From NCBI GenBank assembly GCA_002492465.1, contig DKYT01000067.1:1-64000 (forward strand): a DNA stretch of 64,000 bases, read 5' to 3'. Position 1 is the stretch's first letter. Each line of letters begins with the position of its first letter. The notes beneath the pieces are model-generated. The model saw only the letters and a list, made by a program, of their open reading frames with translations. It was not told the DNA's origin and ran no database searches. Of the stretch, positions 25,220 through 34,418 are shown one piece after another. The position numbers and the translations under genes were made by a program. Origin of the DNA: Lachnospiraceae bacterium UBA7093 (GTDB lineage: Bacteria; Bacillota; Clostridia; Lachnospirales; Lachnospiraceae).

Positions 25220-25343
25220 AGACGCAGGTGCGCCCTGGCGCATGGCTGAATTGCCAAAATTCTGTTTTTTCTTAAAGATTTGTTAATAATTATCCTGTTA
25301 TGCTTTTCAATGAAGAAATCAAACAGAGAAAGGAATAAGAAAA

Positions 25344-26111
25344 ATGACTGAAAAAGTAATCATCATGAAGGCATCAGGCTTATGCAAAAGCTTTGCCAAT
25401 AATGGAGGGCAGAATCATGTACTGGACATGATCGACCTTGAAATTTATGACGGCGACTTTACCGTTATTATGGGCGCTTCGGGGGCAGGCAAATCTACCC
25501 TGCTCTATGCGTTGAGCGGAATGGATCAGCCTACCAGCGGCGTAGTTTGCTACAAAGAAGGGAAAATAAGCGGTCTGAAAGAAAAGGAGATTGCCGCGCT
25601 CCGGGCGGAGGAATTCGGATTTGTGTTTCAGCAGGCGCATCTGATCAGCAATCTTACGCTTTTTGAGAATGTTATGGTGACAGGCTATCTTTCAAAAAAG
25701 AGGAAAGAGAAAGAAGTAAAGGAACGGGCAAAGGAGCTGCTTGGGCGGATGCATGTGGAAAAAGCAATGGACCGGCTGCCTTCTCAGGTATCAGGAGGGG
25801 AGGCACAGAGAGCGGCAATTGCAAGGGCGATGATCAATGAACCGGGGATGTTGTTTGCAGATGAACCTACAGGGGCGCTCAATAAGAGAAATACCCAGGA
25901 AGTATTGGATCTCCTCACAGGGCTGAATGAGAAGGGACAGAACATTTTAATGGTGACCCATGATATGAAAGCGGCGATTCGCGCCACCCGGCTTTTGTAT
26001 CTGGAGGATGGAAGAGTGGTAGGTGAAATGACAATGCCTGCTTACCGGAAGGAAGAAGCGCGCAGCAGGGAAAAGCAGGTGGAAGCGTGGCTTTCCTCCA
26101 TGGAATGGTAG
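25344..26111 (+). CDS. ABC transporter ATP-binding protein (MacB/LolD/BceA type)
   Basis: A 255-aa ATPase with Walker A GASGAGKST (about 48-56), Q-loop FVFQQAHLISNLT, signature VSGGEAQR, Walker B MLFADEPTGAL and switch VTHD. The VSGGEAQRAAIARA/EPTGAL pattern is typical of ATPases paired with FtsX-like permeases that pump or sense peptides and lipoproteins. The permease gene follows after 10 bases, and a two-component system comes next. That is the layout of BceAB-like envelope-stress or peptide-resistance modules. The start at 25,344 follows AAAGGAATAAG. Confidence 0.93.
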   Translation: MTEKVIIMKASGLCKSFANNGGQNHVLDMIDLEIYDGDFTVIMGASGAGKSTLLYALSGMDQPTSGVVCYKEGKISGLKEKEIAALRAEEFGFVFQQAHLISNLTLFENVMVTGYLSKKRKEKEVKERAKELLGRMHVEKAMDRLPSQVSGGEAQRAAIARAMINEPGMLFADEPTGALNKRNTQEVLDLLTGLNEKGQNILMVTHDMKAAIRATRLLYLEDGRVVGEMTMPAYRKEEARSREKQVEAWLSSMEW

Positions 26112-26121
26112 GAGGTGCGGC

Positions 26122-28476
26122 ATGAAATATGTTACGTTACTGAAGGCAAATATAAAGGCACAGAAGGGAAGCTTTATAGGAATAGGGGCGCTGATGTTCA
26201 TTATTACCATCTCTCTGCTTGCCGTTTTAACCATATGGAAAAATGCCACCGATTATGAGGAAGAGCAGCTGGCGTACATTGGGTATGGAGACATTACCTG
26301 CTGGCTGACCTGGGGAGCCGACGTGAAGGAGCTGACCAGGCAGATTCTGGAAATAGAGGATGTAGATAAGGTGGAAGAACAAAAGGCGATCTATATCGGG
26401 AAATACTATGTAAACGGTCATGAGGGAGTAAACGGAATGGCGCAATTGTTTACCTATGGCGAGGAGGGATATGATTTCCATATTTATAATCAGAGCATAA
26501 CAGGAATAGAAGAAGACCCGGAAGGGCTTTCAGAGGGTGAGGTATACGTTTCTCCCGCCTTTTGTTCCTTATATGACGCGCAGATCGGGGATGAGTTTCT
26601 GGTGGAAATAGCAGGAGAGGAAGATACGGCAAGTTATACCATAAAGGGATTCTTTGAAGACCCGTCGGCAGGCAGCTCCATGATGGGGATCAAGACTATT
26701 TTGATCAACCGTATTGACGCTCAAAAACTGAAGGAAAGGGTGGAAGAAGCGGGACAATGGGACAAGGCGATGAACGCCAGTCTGCTGCATATTTTCAGGA
26801 CAAAGGACAGTACGCTGCCTTTGGGGAAATTGCAGACCCAATTGGGAGAGCGCACGGATTTGACAGGTTATATGGAATTTTGTTATTCCAAGGTTTCCAT
26901 TATGGGCTTTATGCTGGTATTACAGAATATTTTTGCCGGCTTTCTGCTGGTCTTTGTGGTGGTTCTGCTGGTGATTACGATGGTGGTGATAGGACACAGC
27001 ATCAGCAGCAGTATAGAGCAGGACTATGTGAATATGGGAATATTGAAGGCTGTGGGCTTTACCCAGGGAAACCTGATGTGGACGCAGAGTATGCAATATG
27101 TGCTGGCGGTACTTTGCGGTATGATACCCGGGGCGCTTCTTTCCGGAATGCTGATCCGTCTGATCAACAGATTGACGGTGACAGCCACAGGAATGATAAT
27201 GCCTTCAGATCTTGATTTGCCAATATGCGGAGCGGCAATGGGGATAATCCTGATTTTACTGCTGGGCTTTATTGTGGCTAAAACTGCCGGGATTGGAAAA
27301 ATTACGCCCATCAGGGCGATTCGGGGCGGCGCTCCGGATGTGTATTTTAAAAGCAGGTTTACCACCAGAATCTATCAGAAGGGGCTTGCCTTCCACCTGG
27401 CGCTTAGAGCGCTGGTATCGGGGAAAAAGCAGTATATAAGCGCAGGCGCGGTGGCAGCGCTTTTGGTATTTTTTATATCCCTGACGGTGAGGATTGGCAG
27501 CTGGATAGGACCGGATGGAAAAGGGCTTATGAATTCCTTTGCTGCCGGAGATTATGATATTGGTTTTGGATGTGAGGATAAAGAACTGGAGAAAGAGATC
27601 CAGGAGACGATCAACCGGAAAGCGAAAGTCATAGTAAGCTATGAATTTAAAATGGAACGCGCCACAATCAACGGCTTTGAGTGTCCCATGAATATTATGT
27701 CCAAGCCCGAATATTTCAACATAGTGGAGGGAAGAAGCTGTAAATATGAAAACGAGCTGCTGGTGACAGATGTGATCGCTCAGGCAATTGAGGTTGGAAT
27801 CGGAGATACGGTGCTGGTATCTTACAAGGGAAGGGACAAGGAATTTATCATCACGGGCATCTATCAATGTGCAAATGATATGGGAGAAAATTTTGGAATC
27901 AGCAAGGAGGGCTGGGAAGGATTTGAGAGCGAACCGGTATCCTTTTATCACCACTATGTGCTGGAGGATCCCTCCCAGACAAAGGAGCTGGTTGCGCTGC
28001 TGAAGGAGGAATATGGGGATCGGGCGGATATAGATGAGAACACCTGGTCAGGTCTTGAAAGCATTTTGACGGCAATGCAGGCATTGGAAATTTTCATGTA
28101 TGTGATAACGGCGATCTTTATTTTGGTAGCAGTTTATCTTACAGGGAGTAAGATCCTGTACAAGGAGCAGCATGATATGGGAATATACAAGTCTCTGGGC
28201 TTTACGGCAGGAAAACTGCGAACCTGCTTTGCGCTGCGCTTTTTTGTGGTCGCCGTGGCAGGCTCTGTTTTGGGAAACATATTGAGCGGGCTTTTGACAG
28301 ATCCGCTGACAGGCACAATGCTGAAGATGTTCGGAATCAGCAGCTTTGAATCCACATTAAGTCTCTTTTATATGATTTTTTCGGGAGCTGTTGTAAGCGG
28401 ATTGTTTTTAGCTTTTTCCTATATTGCGGCGGGAAAAATCAAAAAGGTGGAGCCTGAGATTTTGATTGTGGAATAA
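26122..28476 (+). CDS. FtsX-like ABC transporter permease
   Basis: A 784-aa membrane protein with the duplicated FtsX/MacB layout. An N-terminal helix (about 18-38) and a large outside domain (40-270) precede three helices (about 275-400) carrying NMGILKAVGFTQGNL. A further helix (about 437-460) and a second outside domain (465-645) precede three last helices with MGIYKSLGFTAGKL. The duplicated KxxGFTxGxL motifs contact the ATPase. It probably acts by mechanotransmission or export of a peptide or lipid antibiotic rather than uptake; the substrate is unknown. AGGAGGTGCGGC precedes the ATG. Confidence 0.92.
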   Translation: MKYVTLLKANIKAQKGSFIGIGALMFIITISLLAVLTIWKNATDYEEEQLAYIGYGDITCWLTWGADVKELTRQILEIEDVDKVEEQKAIYIGKYYVNGHEGVNGMAQLFTYGEEGYDFHIYNQSITGIEEDPEGLSEGEVYVSPAFCSLYDAQIGDEFLVEIAGEEDTASYTIKGFFEDPSAGSSMMGIKTILINRIDAQKLKERVEEAGQWDKAMNASLLHIFRTKDSTLPLGKLQTQLGERTDLTGYMEFCYSKVSIMGFMLVLQNIFAGFLLVFVVVLLVITMVVIGHSISSSIEQDYVNMGILKAVGFTQGNLMWTQSMQYVLAVLCGMIPGALLSGMLIRLINRLTVTATGMIMPSDLDLPICGAAMGIILILLLGFIVAKTAGIGKITPIRAIRGGAPDVYFKSRFTTRIYQKGLAFHLALRALVSGKKQYISAGAVAALLVFFISLTVRIGSWIGPDGKGLMNSFAAGDYDIGFGCEDKELEKEIQETINRKAKVIVSYEFKMERATINGFECPMNIMSKPEYFNIVEGRSCKYENELLVTDVIAQAIEVGIGDTVLVSYKGRDKEFIITGIYQCANDMGENFGISKEGWEGFESEPVSFYHHYVLEDPSQTKELVALLKEEYGDRADIDENTWSGLESILTAMQALEIFMYVITAIFILVAVYLTGSKILYKEQHDMGIYKSLGFTAGKLRTCFALRFFVVAVAGSVLGNILSGLLTDPLTGTMLKMFGISSFESTLSLFYMIFSGAVVSGLFLAFSYIAAGKIKKVEPEILIVE

Positions 28477-28559
28477 AAGAAAGAATAATGTTTACATTTT
28501 GATGCTTTTTTTGCAGGATTTTTATGTTAAGATAAGTTCTAAATGGGGGGAGCGGTGCA

Positions 28560-29228
28560 ATGACTAGGATTTTGGTGATTGAGGACGACAGCTCAATTTC
28601 GGAACTGATCTGCATGAATCTGGAGGCAGCGGGATATAAGGCAATTCCCATTATGGACGGGCTGCTGGCGGAAGCATTTTTGAAGAAAGAGGAGAGCAGG
28701 GAAGTCGCCCTTGCCCTGGTAGATGTAATGCTGCCGGGCAAGGACGGCTTTGCTTTGATGGAGGATTTGGAGAGGGAGAAGATTCCTGTAATCTACCTGA
28801 CGGCAAAGGATGATGTGGTGTCAAAGGTCCATGGACTGAAAGCGGGGGCGGAGGATTATATCGTAAAGCCCTTTGAGGTGCTGGAGCTGTTGGTGCGCAT
28901 AGAAAAGGTGCTTAAGAGAACCGGACGGAGCAGAGAAAGGATTCAGATACGGGACGTGGTGATTGATTTAAAGGAGCACAGCGTGACCAAAAAAGGTGAG
29001 AAAGTGTCCTTGAAGCCCCTGGAATATGAATTGCTTGTTACCCTTGCAGGCAGCAAAAACGTGGCGTTTTCCAGGGAAGAGCTGATCAATCGGATATGGG
29101 GCTGCGATTACATGGGGGAAACCAGAACGGTAGACGTACACATTGGGCAGCTTCGGAAAAAGCTGGGTTTTTATGATGTGATACGAACCATATCCAAGAC
29201 AGGGTATCGGTTGGAGGATTTAGAATAG
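28560..29228 (+). CDS. OmpR-family response regulator of the ABC module
   Basis: A 222-aa regulator: receiver (2-115) with EDD, phospho-acceptor Asp in ALVDVMLPGKDG and Lys in YIVKPFE, then a winged helix (125-220) ending IRTISKTGYRLEDLE. GGGGGGAG lies shortly before the ATG. The kinase gene begins immediately after its stop. By analogy with BceRS-type systems it may control the upstream ABC transporter, but I see no matching operator. Confidence 0.93.
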   Translation: MTRILVIEDDSSISELICMNLEAAGYKAIPIMDGLLAEAFLKKEESREVALALVDVMLPGKDGFALMEDLEREKIPVIYLTAKDDVVSKVHGLKAGAEDYIVKPFEVLELLVRIEKVLKRTGRSRERIQIRDVVIDLKEHSVTKKGEKVSLKPLEYELLVTLAGSKNVAFSREELINRIWGCDYMGETRTVDVHIGQLRKKLGFYDVIRTISKTGYRLEDLE

Positions 29229-30614
29229 ATGAAGCTTTGGAAAAAACTTGCCGGCATGACGACGGCAGTTTTGCTGGCGGCAATGGGCGTGTCAGGGGCG
29301 GCGGTGATTTATCGGTCAGCTCTTTACAACCAGCAGAAAACCGTTGAAAGCTGTGAGCATCAGCTGAAATCAACAGCATACGCCATTGGAAGAGAGCTGG
29401 AGAACGGTCTTTTAGAGGAGTACAGCGAGCCTACCAAGAATTCTTTCATCAATTATGTGGTCAAAAAATACGGCGCAGGAGAGTACATTTTAATCGAAGA
29501 CGACCATGAGGTTTGTAATTTGACGCCGTTTGAGCTTAAAAATCCAGGGGATGAGAGATGGACCCAAAATGAAAGCTGCAGCGTCATACAAAGAAAAGGA
29601 GAAAAATTTATTCTGATCTCAGGCAAGCGGGTGCCCATGATGGGAAAAGCGGAGTACAAGCTTGTGTTTGTGCAGGATATTTCTGATCTCTATGCAGATA
29701 TGCGGGAGCAGGCGTTGTTTATACTGGCAATTTTTCTGGGAGCGGTTTTCGTTTCCATGATTTTAGTTTTTTTGGCGACAAAAAGGCTTTTGCGTCCCTT
29801 ACGGGAGCTGCAGCAGGCAGCAGGGGACATTAGCAATGGAAATTTGGAGAGGCGCGCCAATGTGCATACGAGAGACGAAATTGGTCTTATGGCAGTGGAT
29901 TTTAATAAAATGGCGGAGCGGATCGAGGATCAGGTGACGGAATTGTCCCTGGTTTCCGAACGGCGCAGACAGATGCTGGGAAGCCTGACCCATGAATTAA
30001 AAACGCCTATGACTTCTATTATCGGTTATTCCGACACCCTGCTCCATGTAAATTTAAAAAAGGAACAGCAGGAACGCGCCCTGTGGCATATTAAGGAGGA
30101 ATGCAGCCGTTTGGAGCGGTTAAGCAGCAAGCTGATGAGTCTTATGGGGTTGTACGATAATGACAGTATCTTTATGGAAGAGGTGTCTGTAGGGGAATTG
30201 TTCGATCAGGTGGCAAGGCTTGAGGAATATAACTTAAAAGAGAGAAAAATGCGGCTGGACTATTCCTGTTCCATGAAAAGCAGGCGGATGGATCGGGATT
30301 TGTTTGAAAGTCTGTTGATTAATTTGATTGATAACGCCGCAAAGGCAAGCGGAGAGGGAAGCACTATTTTTCTGACTGCTGAGGGCGACAGGATCTCTGT
30401 GAGAGATCAGGGATGCGGGATTCCGGAAGAGGAAATTGAAAGGGTAACGGAAGCATTTTATATGGTTGATAAAGCGCGCAGCAGAAAAGAAGGAGGGAGC
30501 GGTCTTGGGCTTGCTTTGTGCAGTATGATCGCCCAGCTTCATGGAGCGGATCTTTCCATAGAAAGCCGGATTGGTAAGGGGACGGAGGTGTCTGTTGTTT
30601 TTCATGAGACGTAA
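29229..30614 (+). CDS. sensor histidine kinase of the ABC module
   Basis: A 461-aa kinase with an N-terminal helix (about 9-30), an outside domain (31-160), a second helix (about 165-185) and HAMP (187-240, RPLRELQQAAGDISNGNLERR in part). The HisKA box is GSLTHELKTPMTSIIGYS. The ATPase domain has NLIDNAAKAS, VRDQGCGIPEEE and GGSGLGLALCS. The sizeable outside domain differs from the intramembrane kinases of true Bce systems, so it may sense a ligand directly. The ATG directly follows the regulator's stop. The end overlaps the lipoprotein start by 11 bases. Confidence 0.93.
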   Translation: MKLWKKLAGMTTAVLLAAMGVSGAAVIYRSALYNQQKTVESCEHQLKSTAYAIGRELENGLLEEYSEPTKNSFINYVVKKYGAGEYILIEDDHEVCNLTPFELKNPGDERWTQNESCSVIQRKGEKFILISGKRVPMMGKAEYKLVFVQDISDLYADMREQALFILAIFLGAVFVSMILVFLATKRLLRPLRELQQAAGDISNGNLERRANVHTRDEIGLMAVDFNKMAERIEDQVTELSLVSERRRQMLGSLTHELKTPMTSIIGYSDTLLHVNLKKEQQERALWHIKEECSRLERLSSKLMSLMGLYDNDSIFMEEVSVGELFDQVARLEEYNLKERKMRLDYSCSMKSRRMDRDLFESLLINLIDNAAKASGEGSTIFLTAEGDRISVRDQGCGIPEEEIERVTEAFYMVDKARSRKEGGSGLGLALCSMIAQLHGADLSIESRIGKGTEVSVVFHET

Positions 30615-31962
30615 AGTTCGTTTGCAATTTGTTTACAATTTGTTGTATACCTTTTACAGGGCGGCACTATGCCTTGTAATAAGCGTTCTGGTTCTGCTGC
30701 TTGCAGGCTGCGGCGACAGCATACAGTCGGAAGAGGAGATCGTTATTCTGAAAGAGGATTCAGGCGGACAGGAATCGGAAAGTAGTGATGGAGAAGTAAG
30801 AAAAGAGGAAAGCGCAGTGGAAAGCGAAACCGGGATTGCCGAATTGGTACAGGCTCCGGAGCAATATACCTGGGAAGGAAGCAGCGGGGGAATTCAAGTG
30901 GCTGTGGATGCCCCCGTAAGAATTCCCCAGGCGGAAGGATTTAAGTCTTATAAGGTGACCGGAAGGGTATTTACCCAGGAGGATTATGATAAGATAAACC
31001 GGGTGCTGTTAAAAGGGGGAGAGCTTTGGAATAAAGAGAAGAAAGCGCCCTCCAAGGAGCCTGTGATCGTAGAAGTTCCGGCAGTGGTATCCTACAGTGA
31101 AAGACAGGAAGATGAGGAAATCAATGTAGAGAATTCCGGTGAAAACTGGCTGTATGGATTTGCAACGGTGGAGAGTGAGGAGTATTTCGTCAGCTTAGAC
31201 AATGATCTGAGAGAAGATTGGCGGTGGATTTCCTTCACGATCCAGGGTACCAGAGGGCTAAGCAATTATTATCCCATAGGAAGGAAACCGGAATTCGTGG
31301 AGCAGGAGCTTTCTACCGAAACGATACGGCAGGAAGCGGAACAGCTTATGAAGGATATGGAATTTACGGATTTTGACGTTGGCGGCGAGGAGTATTTTGG
31401 CTCTGTAAGCGGCGCTGAGCAGTTAAGGACACTGCAGGAGAAAGCAGGCTATGGCATTCATTTTACCAGAGTTTTAGATGGTATTCAGGTGACTTATACA
31501 GACAATGATGGCACTATGGTAGAGGCGGAAAATGGCGCAATGTGCGCATGGCCTTATGAAAAAATTGATATTGTCTTTGATGAGAAGGGATTTGCAGAAT
31601 TTGCCTGGACAAACCCCTATGAGGTGGAAAAACAGTCGGATGAGAATGTGTTCCTGCTTCCCTTTTCTGACATTCAGAATGTATTTCAGGAAATGGTTTT
31701 TAAAAAATATCAGGACTTTTGGGGAGAAACTGAGATAAAAGAAGAACTACGCATCAGCGAGGTGCGGTTAGGATATATGCGTATCATGGAGAAAGGCAAC
31801 GTTATGGAAGGAAGTATGATTCCCGTTTGGGATTTTTTCGGAAGCGAGACTTTTTCGTATGATGAAATGGCGGAGCCTGTAACGGAGGATAACCCTTATA
31901 AATGCCTGCTGACCATTAATGCCATGGACGGCACGATTATTGACAGAGATTTAGGATACTAA
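30604..31962 (+). CDS. unrecognised lipoprotein downstream of the kinase
   Basis: A 452-aa secreted lipoprotein. A basic start (MRRKVRLQF), a hydrophobic stretch and lipobox LLLAGC (Cys near 36) are followed by an acidic, low-complexity linker (40-75) and a large globular part without a motif I know. ATG at 30,604 overlaps the kinase stop; the GGAGG at 30,584 is about 15 bases away, a little far. The first open codon at 30,571 has no site. Its position after an ABC transporter and kinase suggests an outer-face accessory or sensor subunit, but that is inference. Confidence 0.75.
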   Translation: MRRKVRLQFVYNLLYTFYRAALCLVISVLVLLLAGCGDSIQSEEEIVILKEDSGGQESESSDGEVRKEESAVESETGIAELVQAPEQYTWEGSSGGIQVAVDAPVRIPQAEGFKSYKVTGRVFTQEDYDKINRVLLKGGELWNKEKKAPSKEPVIVEVPAVVSYSERQEDEEINVENSGENWLYGFATVESEEYFVSLDNDLREDWRWISFTIQGTRGLSNYYPIGRKPEFVEQELSTETIRQEAEQLMKDMEFTDFDVGGEEYFGSVSGAEQLRTLQEKAGYGIHFTRVLDGIQVTYTDNDGTMVEAENGAMCAWPYEKIDIVFDEKGFAEFAWTNPYEVEKQSDENVFLLPFSDIQNVFQEMVFKKYQDFWGETEIKEELRISEVRLGYMRIMEKGNVMEGSMIPVWDFFGSETFSYDEMAEPVTEDNPYKCLLTINAMDGTIIDRDLGY

Positions 31963-31972
31963 AAAGAAAGGC

Positions 31973-32635
31973 ATGGTTTTTACAAAAGTGAAGGATCAGA
32001 AAGCAATATGTATATCAGCCTCCAATATTGTTAAAAATCAGAAACACAGTACATCTTATTTGATCAGTGAAATGATTGCGGAGGCGTTGGAGGGAAAGGG
32101 AGTTTTGTGTGAAATTTTGGATCTGCGGAGCTTTGAGCTGACAGCGTGCACAGGGTGCGACGGATGCAGAAGAGGCGGAGGATGTGTACCGGATGCGGAT
32201 TTTAACAGGATATATGAGAAATTGGCAGGAGTGAATTATCTGTTTTTTATTTCTCCCTACTGCGCCCCCATTCCTGCGAAGTTGAGCATGCTTTTGGAAA
32301 AACTGGAAAAAATGGATTGCCTGTCTTGTGAGAGGGAGGAAGCTTCGGACGTAGGGCAGGGCAGCGTTCTCGCCGGGATTGTTTCCTATGGGGAAGGAGA
32401 CAGGGAAAAATATCAGAATAAGATTGTCAACGATATTATCTCCGAGGCGCTTGAAAGAATGCAGTTGAAGATTATTCCCTACAATTCAAAATGGGATACG
32501 GGGATTAGCCTGCCTGTTGACCATGAGGGGAAGATCAAAGAACCGGGGTATGACAGAGAAACGCTGGAGAATGAAATTGATCAGTACGTGAAGGTGGTTC
32601 TGCAGACTGCAAAGTCGCTGCATGCAATTGTGTGA
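31973..32635 (+). CDS. flavodoxin-fold NAD(P)H-dependent oxidoreductase-like protein
   Basis: A 220-aa flavoprotein-like protein. It resembles the NADPH-dependent FMN reductase/iron-sulfur flavoprotein family: ICISASNIVKNQKHSTSYLI in the FMN phosphate-binding place, then ACTGCDGCRRGGGCVPDADF, whose Cys pattern is typical, and LFFISPYCAPIPAKLSMLLEKL (in part). The start follows AGAAAGG, 10 bases after the lipoprotein stop, so it is the last gene of the ABC/two-component operon. Its substrate is unknown. Confidence 0.75.
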   Translation: MVFTKVKDQKAICISASNIVKNQKHSTSYLISEMIAEALEGKGVLCEILDLRSFELTACTGCDGCRRGGGCVPDADFNRIYEKLAGVNYLFFISPYCAPIPAKLSMLLEKLEKMDCLSCEREEASDVGQGSVLAGIVSYGEGDREKYQNKIVNDIISEALERMQLKIIPYNSKWDTGISLPVDHEGKIKEPGYDRETLENEIDQYVKVVLQTAKSLHAIV

Positions 32636-32701
32636 TTAAGCGGGTGCCCACGCCAGGGGATGCATTCAGGCACGGCATGATTCATTTTCCCAAGGTTTTT
32701 C

Positions 32702-32730
32702 TTGCCCTGAATATGCAAAAATGATATGAT
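32702..32730 (+). promoter_or_regulatory. promoter of the acyltransferase gene
   Basis: TTGCCC (32,702-32,707) and TATGAT (32,725-32,730) are 17 bases apart, about 34 bases before the start codon. The upstream bases 32,640-32,680 resemble degraded pieces of the palindromic elements (CACGCCAGGG, TGCATTCAGGC). Confidence 0.5.
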
Positions 32731-32763
32731 AAATGCAGTCGCAGGCGGCGATAGGAGGGGAGA

Positions 32764-33834
32764 ATGGAAGTGGTAAAAGACACATTTCGGAGATATGATA
32801 TTGATAATCTGCGGAATTTGACCATATTGCTTTTATTTCCGGTGCACACCTTTATGGTTTGGAATGACTTTGGGTCTCGGTTTTATGTATGGGCTGGAGA
32901 AAACAGGCTTTTGAGCACATTGATTGTACTGGTAAATCCTTGGTTTATGCCGGTGCTTTTTGTTTTGGCGGGGATAAGCGCCAGATATGCGCTGGAAAAG
33001 AGGACGACCCGGGAATTTGTCAGGGAAAGAATCAGAAAATTGTTCATTCCATTTGTGGGTGGAATGATTTCTTTTGTGCCTTTCCAGACCTTGTATGCCA
33101 GGAAATATTTTGACCAGTATGAGGGGAGTCTGCTGGATAACTGGAAGTATTTTTTTACTCATTTGACGGATTTTTCCGGATATGACGGAGGGTTTACGCC
33201 GGGGCATTTGTGGTTTATTTTATTTCTGTTTTTAATCTCGCTGGCTGCCCTTGCCTTGTTTCATTTTTGCCCTTATGGAAGGATGAAAGCCCGGGTGGAG
33301 AATATACCGGTATTTGGTATTTTTCTTCTGTTTATTCCGGTATGGCTGATGTATCATCTGGGTAATTTCGGCGGTTTCAGCCTTGGAAAAAGTCTTGCCT
33401 TGTATTTGCTTGGGTACTATGTTCTGAGCAATGAGGAGGCGATGGCGAAGGTTGAAAAGAATATCAAATGGATCGGCGGCTTATGGCTTGCGGGAACGGC
33501 TGCACTGGCATTGCTGTATTACCATTTTTCCTATTATGGCGATTTGTGGATTAATTATATTGGATGGAACTCCATTTTGGTTTTGCTGGTTTTCGGGAAA
33601 AAATATTTGAATAGAAAAACGAAGTTTACGGTATATTTTAATCAGGCATCCTATCCCATCTACATTTTGCATCAATCTATTTTGGTGGCGATTGCATATT
33701 ATGTGGTGAAAATGGGGGATAACCTGCCGGTACAGGCGGCGGCAGTCTGCATTGGAAGTTTTGTGCTGACGGTGGCGGCATATCATTTGATCAGGGTAAT
33801 ACCTTTCGTGAGAAAGATCGTAGGAATAAAATAG
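32764..33834 (+). CDS. acyltransferase 3 family membrane protein
   Basis: A 356-aa protein with about ten membrane helices. The family start YDIDNLRNLTILLLFPVHTFMVW places the conserved His near residue 26, and RIRKLFIPFVGG and a late FNQASYPIYILHQS are typical. Members move acyl groups to sugars, peptidoglycan, lipids or antibiotics at the cell surface; the substrate cannot be told from sequence. Start ATG follows GGAGGGGAGA. The gene has its own promoter. Confidence 0.85.
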   Translation: MEVVKDTFRRYDIDNLRNLTILLLFPVHTFMVWNDFGSRFYVWAGENRLLSTLIVLVNPWFMPVLFVLAGISARYALEKRTTREFVRERIRKLFIPFVGGMISFVPFQTLYARKYFDQYEGSLLDNWKYFFTHLTDFSGYDGGFTPGHLWFILFLFLISLAALALFHFCPYGRMKARVENIPVFGIFLLFIPVWLMYHLGNFGGFSLGKSLALYLLGYYVLSNEEAMAKVEKNIKWIGGLWLAGTAALALLYYHFSYYGDLWINYIGWNSILVLLVFGKKYLNRKTKFTVYFNQASYPIYILHQSILVAIAYYVVKMGDNLPVQAAAVCIGSFVLTVAAYHLIRVIPFVRKIVGIK

Positions 33835-33847
33835 GCAGCGCGCAATG

Positions 33848-34004
33848 CGCTTCGGAAAAGGAGGAAAGATTGAATAAATTGCTTGATAGCAATTTATTCA
33901 ACCGGGAATTTGTGCCGAAGCGTCACAAATTCTTTTGATCGCAGAGCAGAATTGGAGATTCTGCTCGCGTTCCTCAGCACAAAACGCTTCGGAAAAGGAG
34001 GAAA
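33848..34004 (+). repeat. 137-bp insertion with duplicated ribosome site (element D)
   Basis: CGCTTCGGAAAAGGAGGAAA occurs at 33,848-33,867 and again at 33,985-34,004, a period of 137 bases. Between them are a perfect 13-bp hairpin (33,870-33,882 with 33,889-33,901 around TTGATA), GAATTTGTG/CACAAATTC, and GAGCAGAAT/ATTCTGCTC. A CACAAATTCTTTT segment is shared with element C at 47 kb. It looks like a small insertion or duplication that copied the ribosome site of the following gene. Confidence 0.7.
33870..33938 (+). CDS. possible 22-codon ORF in element D
   Basis: TTG at 33,870 follows AGGAGG by 5 bases and opens a frame of 22 codons, ending RHKFF and TGA. It is there because the ribosome site was duplicated. 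The coding potential is doubtful; half of it is the arm of a perfect hairpin. A leader-peptide role or simple by-product are both possible. Confidence 0.25.
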   Translation: MNKLLDSNLFNREFVPKRHKFF

Positions 34005-34006
34005 AG

Positions 34007-34258
34007 ATGTTAGAGTTTAAGTATGACACACAGCTGTTAATCGAGGGGGAGAATCTGGACGAGGACGCCATTTCCCAGTATTTCACGGAGAATTTTAAAG
34101 GGGACTGTCTTTTGGCAGTGGGGGACGAGGAACTCATTAAGATTCATTTCCATACAAATGAACCGTGGAAGGTGCTGGAGTATTGTTCTACTTTGGGTGA
34201 GATTTATGACATAGTGGTAGAGGATATGGACAGGCAGTCGAGAGGGCTGAAAGGTTAG
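34007..34258 (+). CDS. small protein like the C-terminal part of FakA/YloV
   Basis: An 83-aa protein resembling the end of the dihydroxyacetone-kinase-like fatty acid kinase FakA: CLLAVGDEELIKIHFHTNEP (in part), then VLEYCSTLGEIYDIVVEDMDRQ. The kinase DAK2 domain is absent. In FakA this C-terminal part works with DegV-type FakB proteins. A free-standing copy may be a regulator, or a remnant of a longer gene. The ATG at 34,007 follows AGGAGGAAAAG; the frame reaches upstream through element D, but no start there is credible. Confidence 0.6.
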   Translation: MLEFKYDTQLLIEGENLDEDAISQYFTENFKGDCLLAVGDEELIKIHFHTNEPWKVLEYCSTLGEIYDIVVEDMDRQSRGLKG

Positions 34259-34288
34259 GGATGAAAATAAATCTGGTTGTCAGGAAGG

Positions 34289-34314
34289 AACGCAGGCTGA
34301 TTTTGCCTGCGTTT
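34289..34314 (+). terminator. terminator after the FakA-tail-like gene
   Basis: AACGCAGGC (34,289-34,297) pairs with GCCTGCGTT (34,305-34,313) around a 7-base loop, followed by TTGTTGTG, a weak T run. Confidence 0.6.
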
Positions 34315-34418
34315 GTTGTGCATTTTATCCAGCCAGAACGCATCTTATCTTTTGCTTTATTTGGAGAAGGAGGAATTTATGGTATATTTGCTTCATTGAA
34401 GAATGGAGGAACTGGAAA

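Noticed and set aside
27256..27954. 232-codon minus-strand frame inside the FtsX-like permease gene
   Set aside because: Antisense shadow of a well-supported gene with clear motifs.
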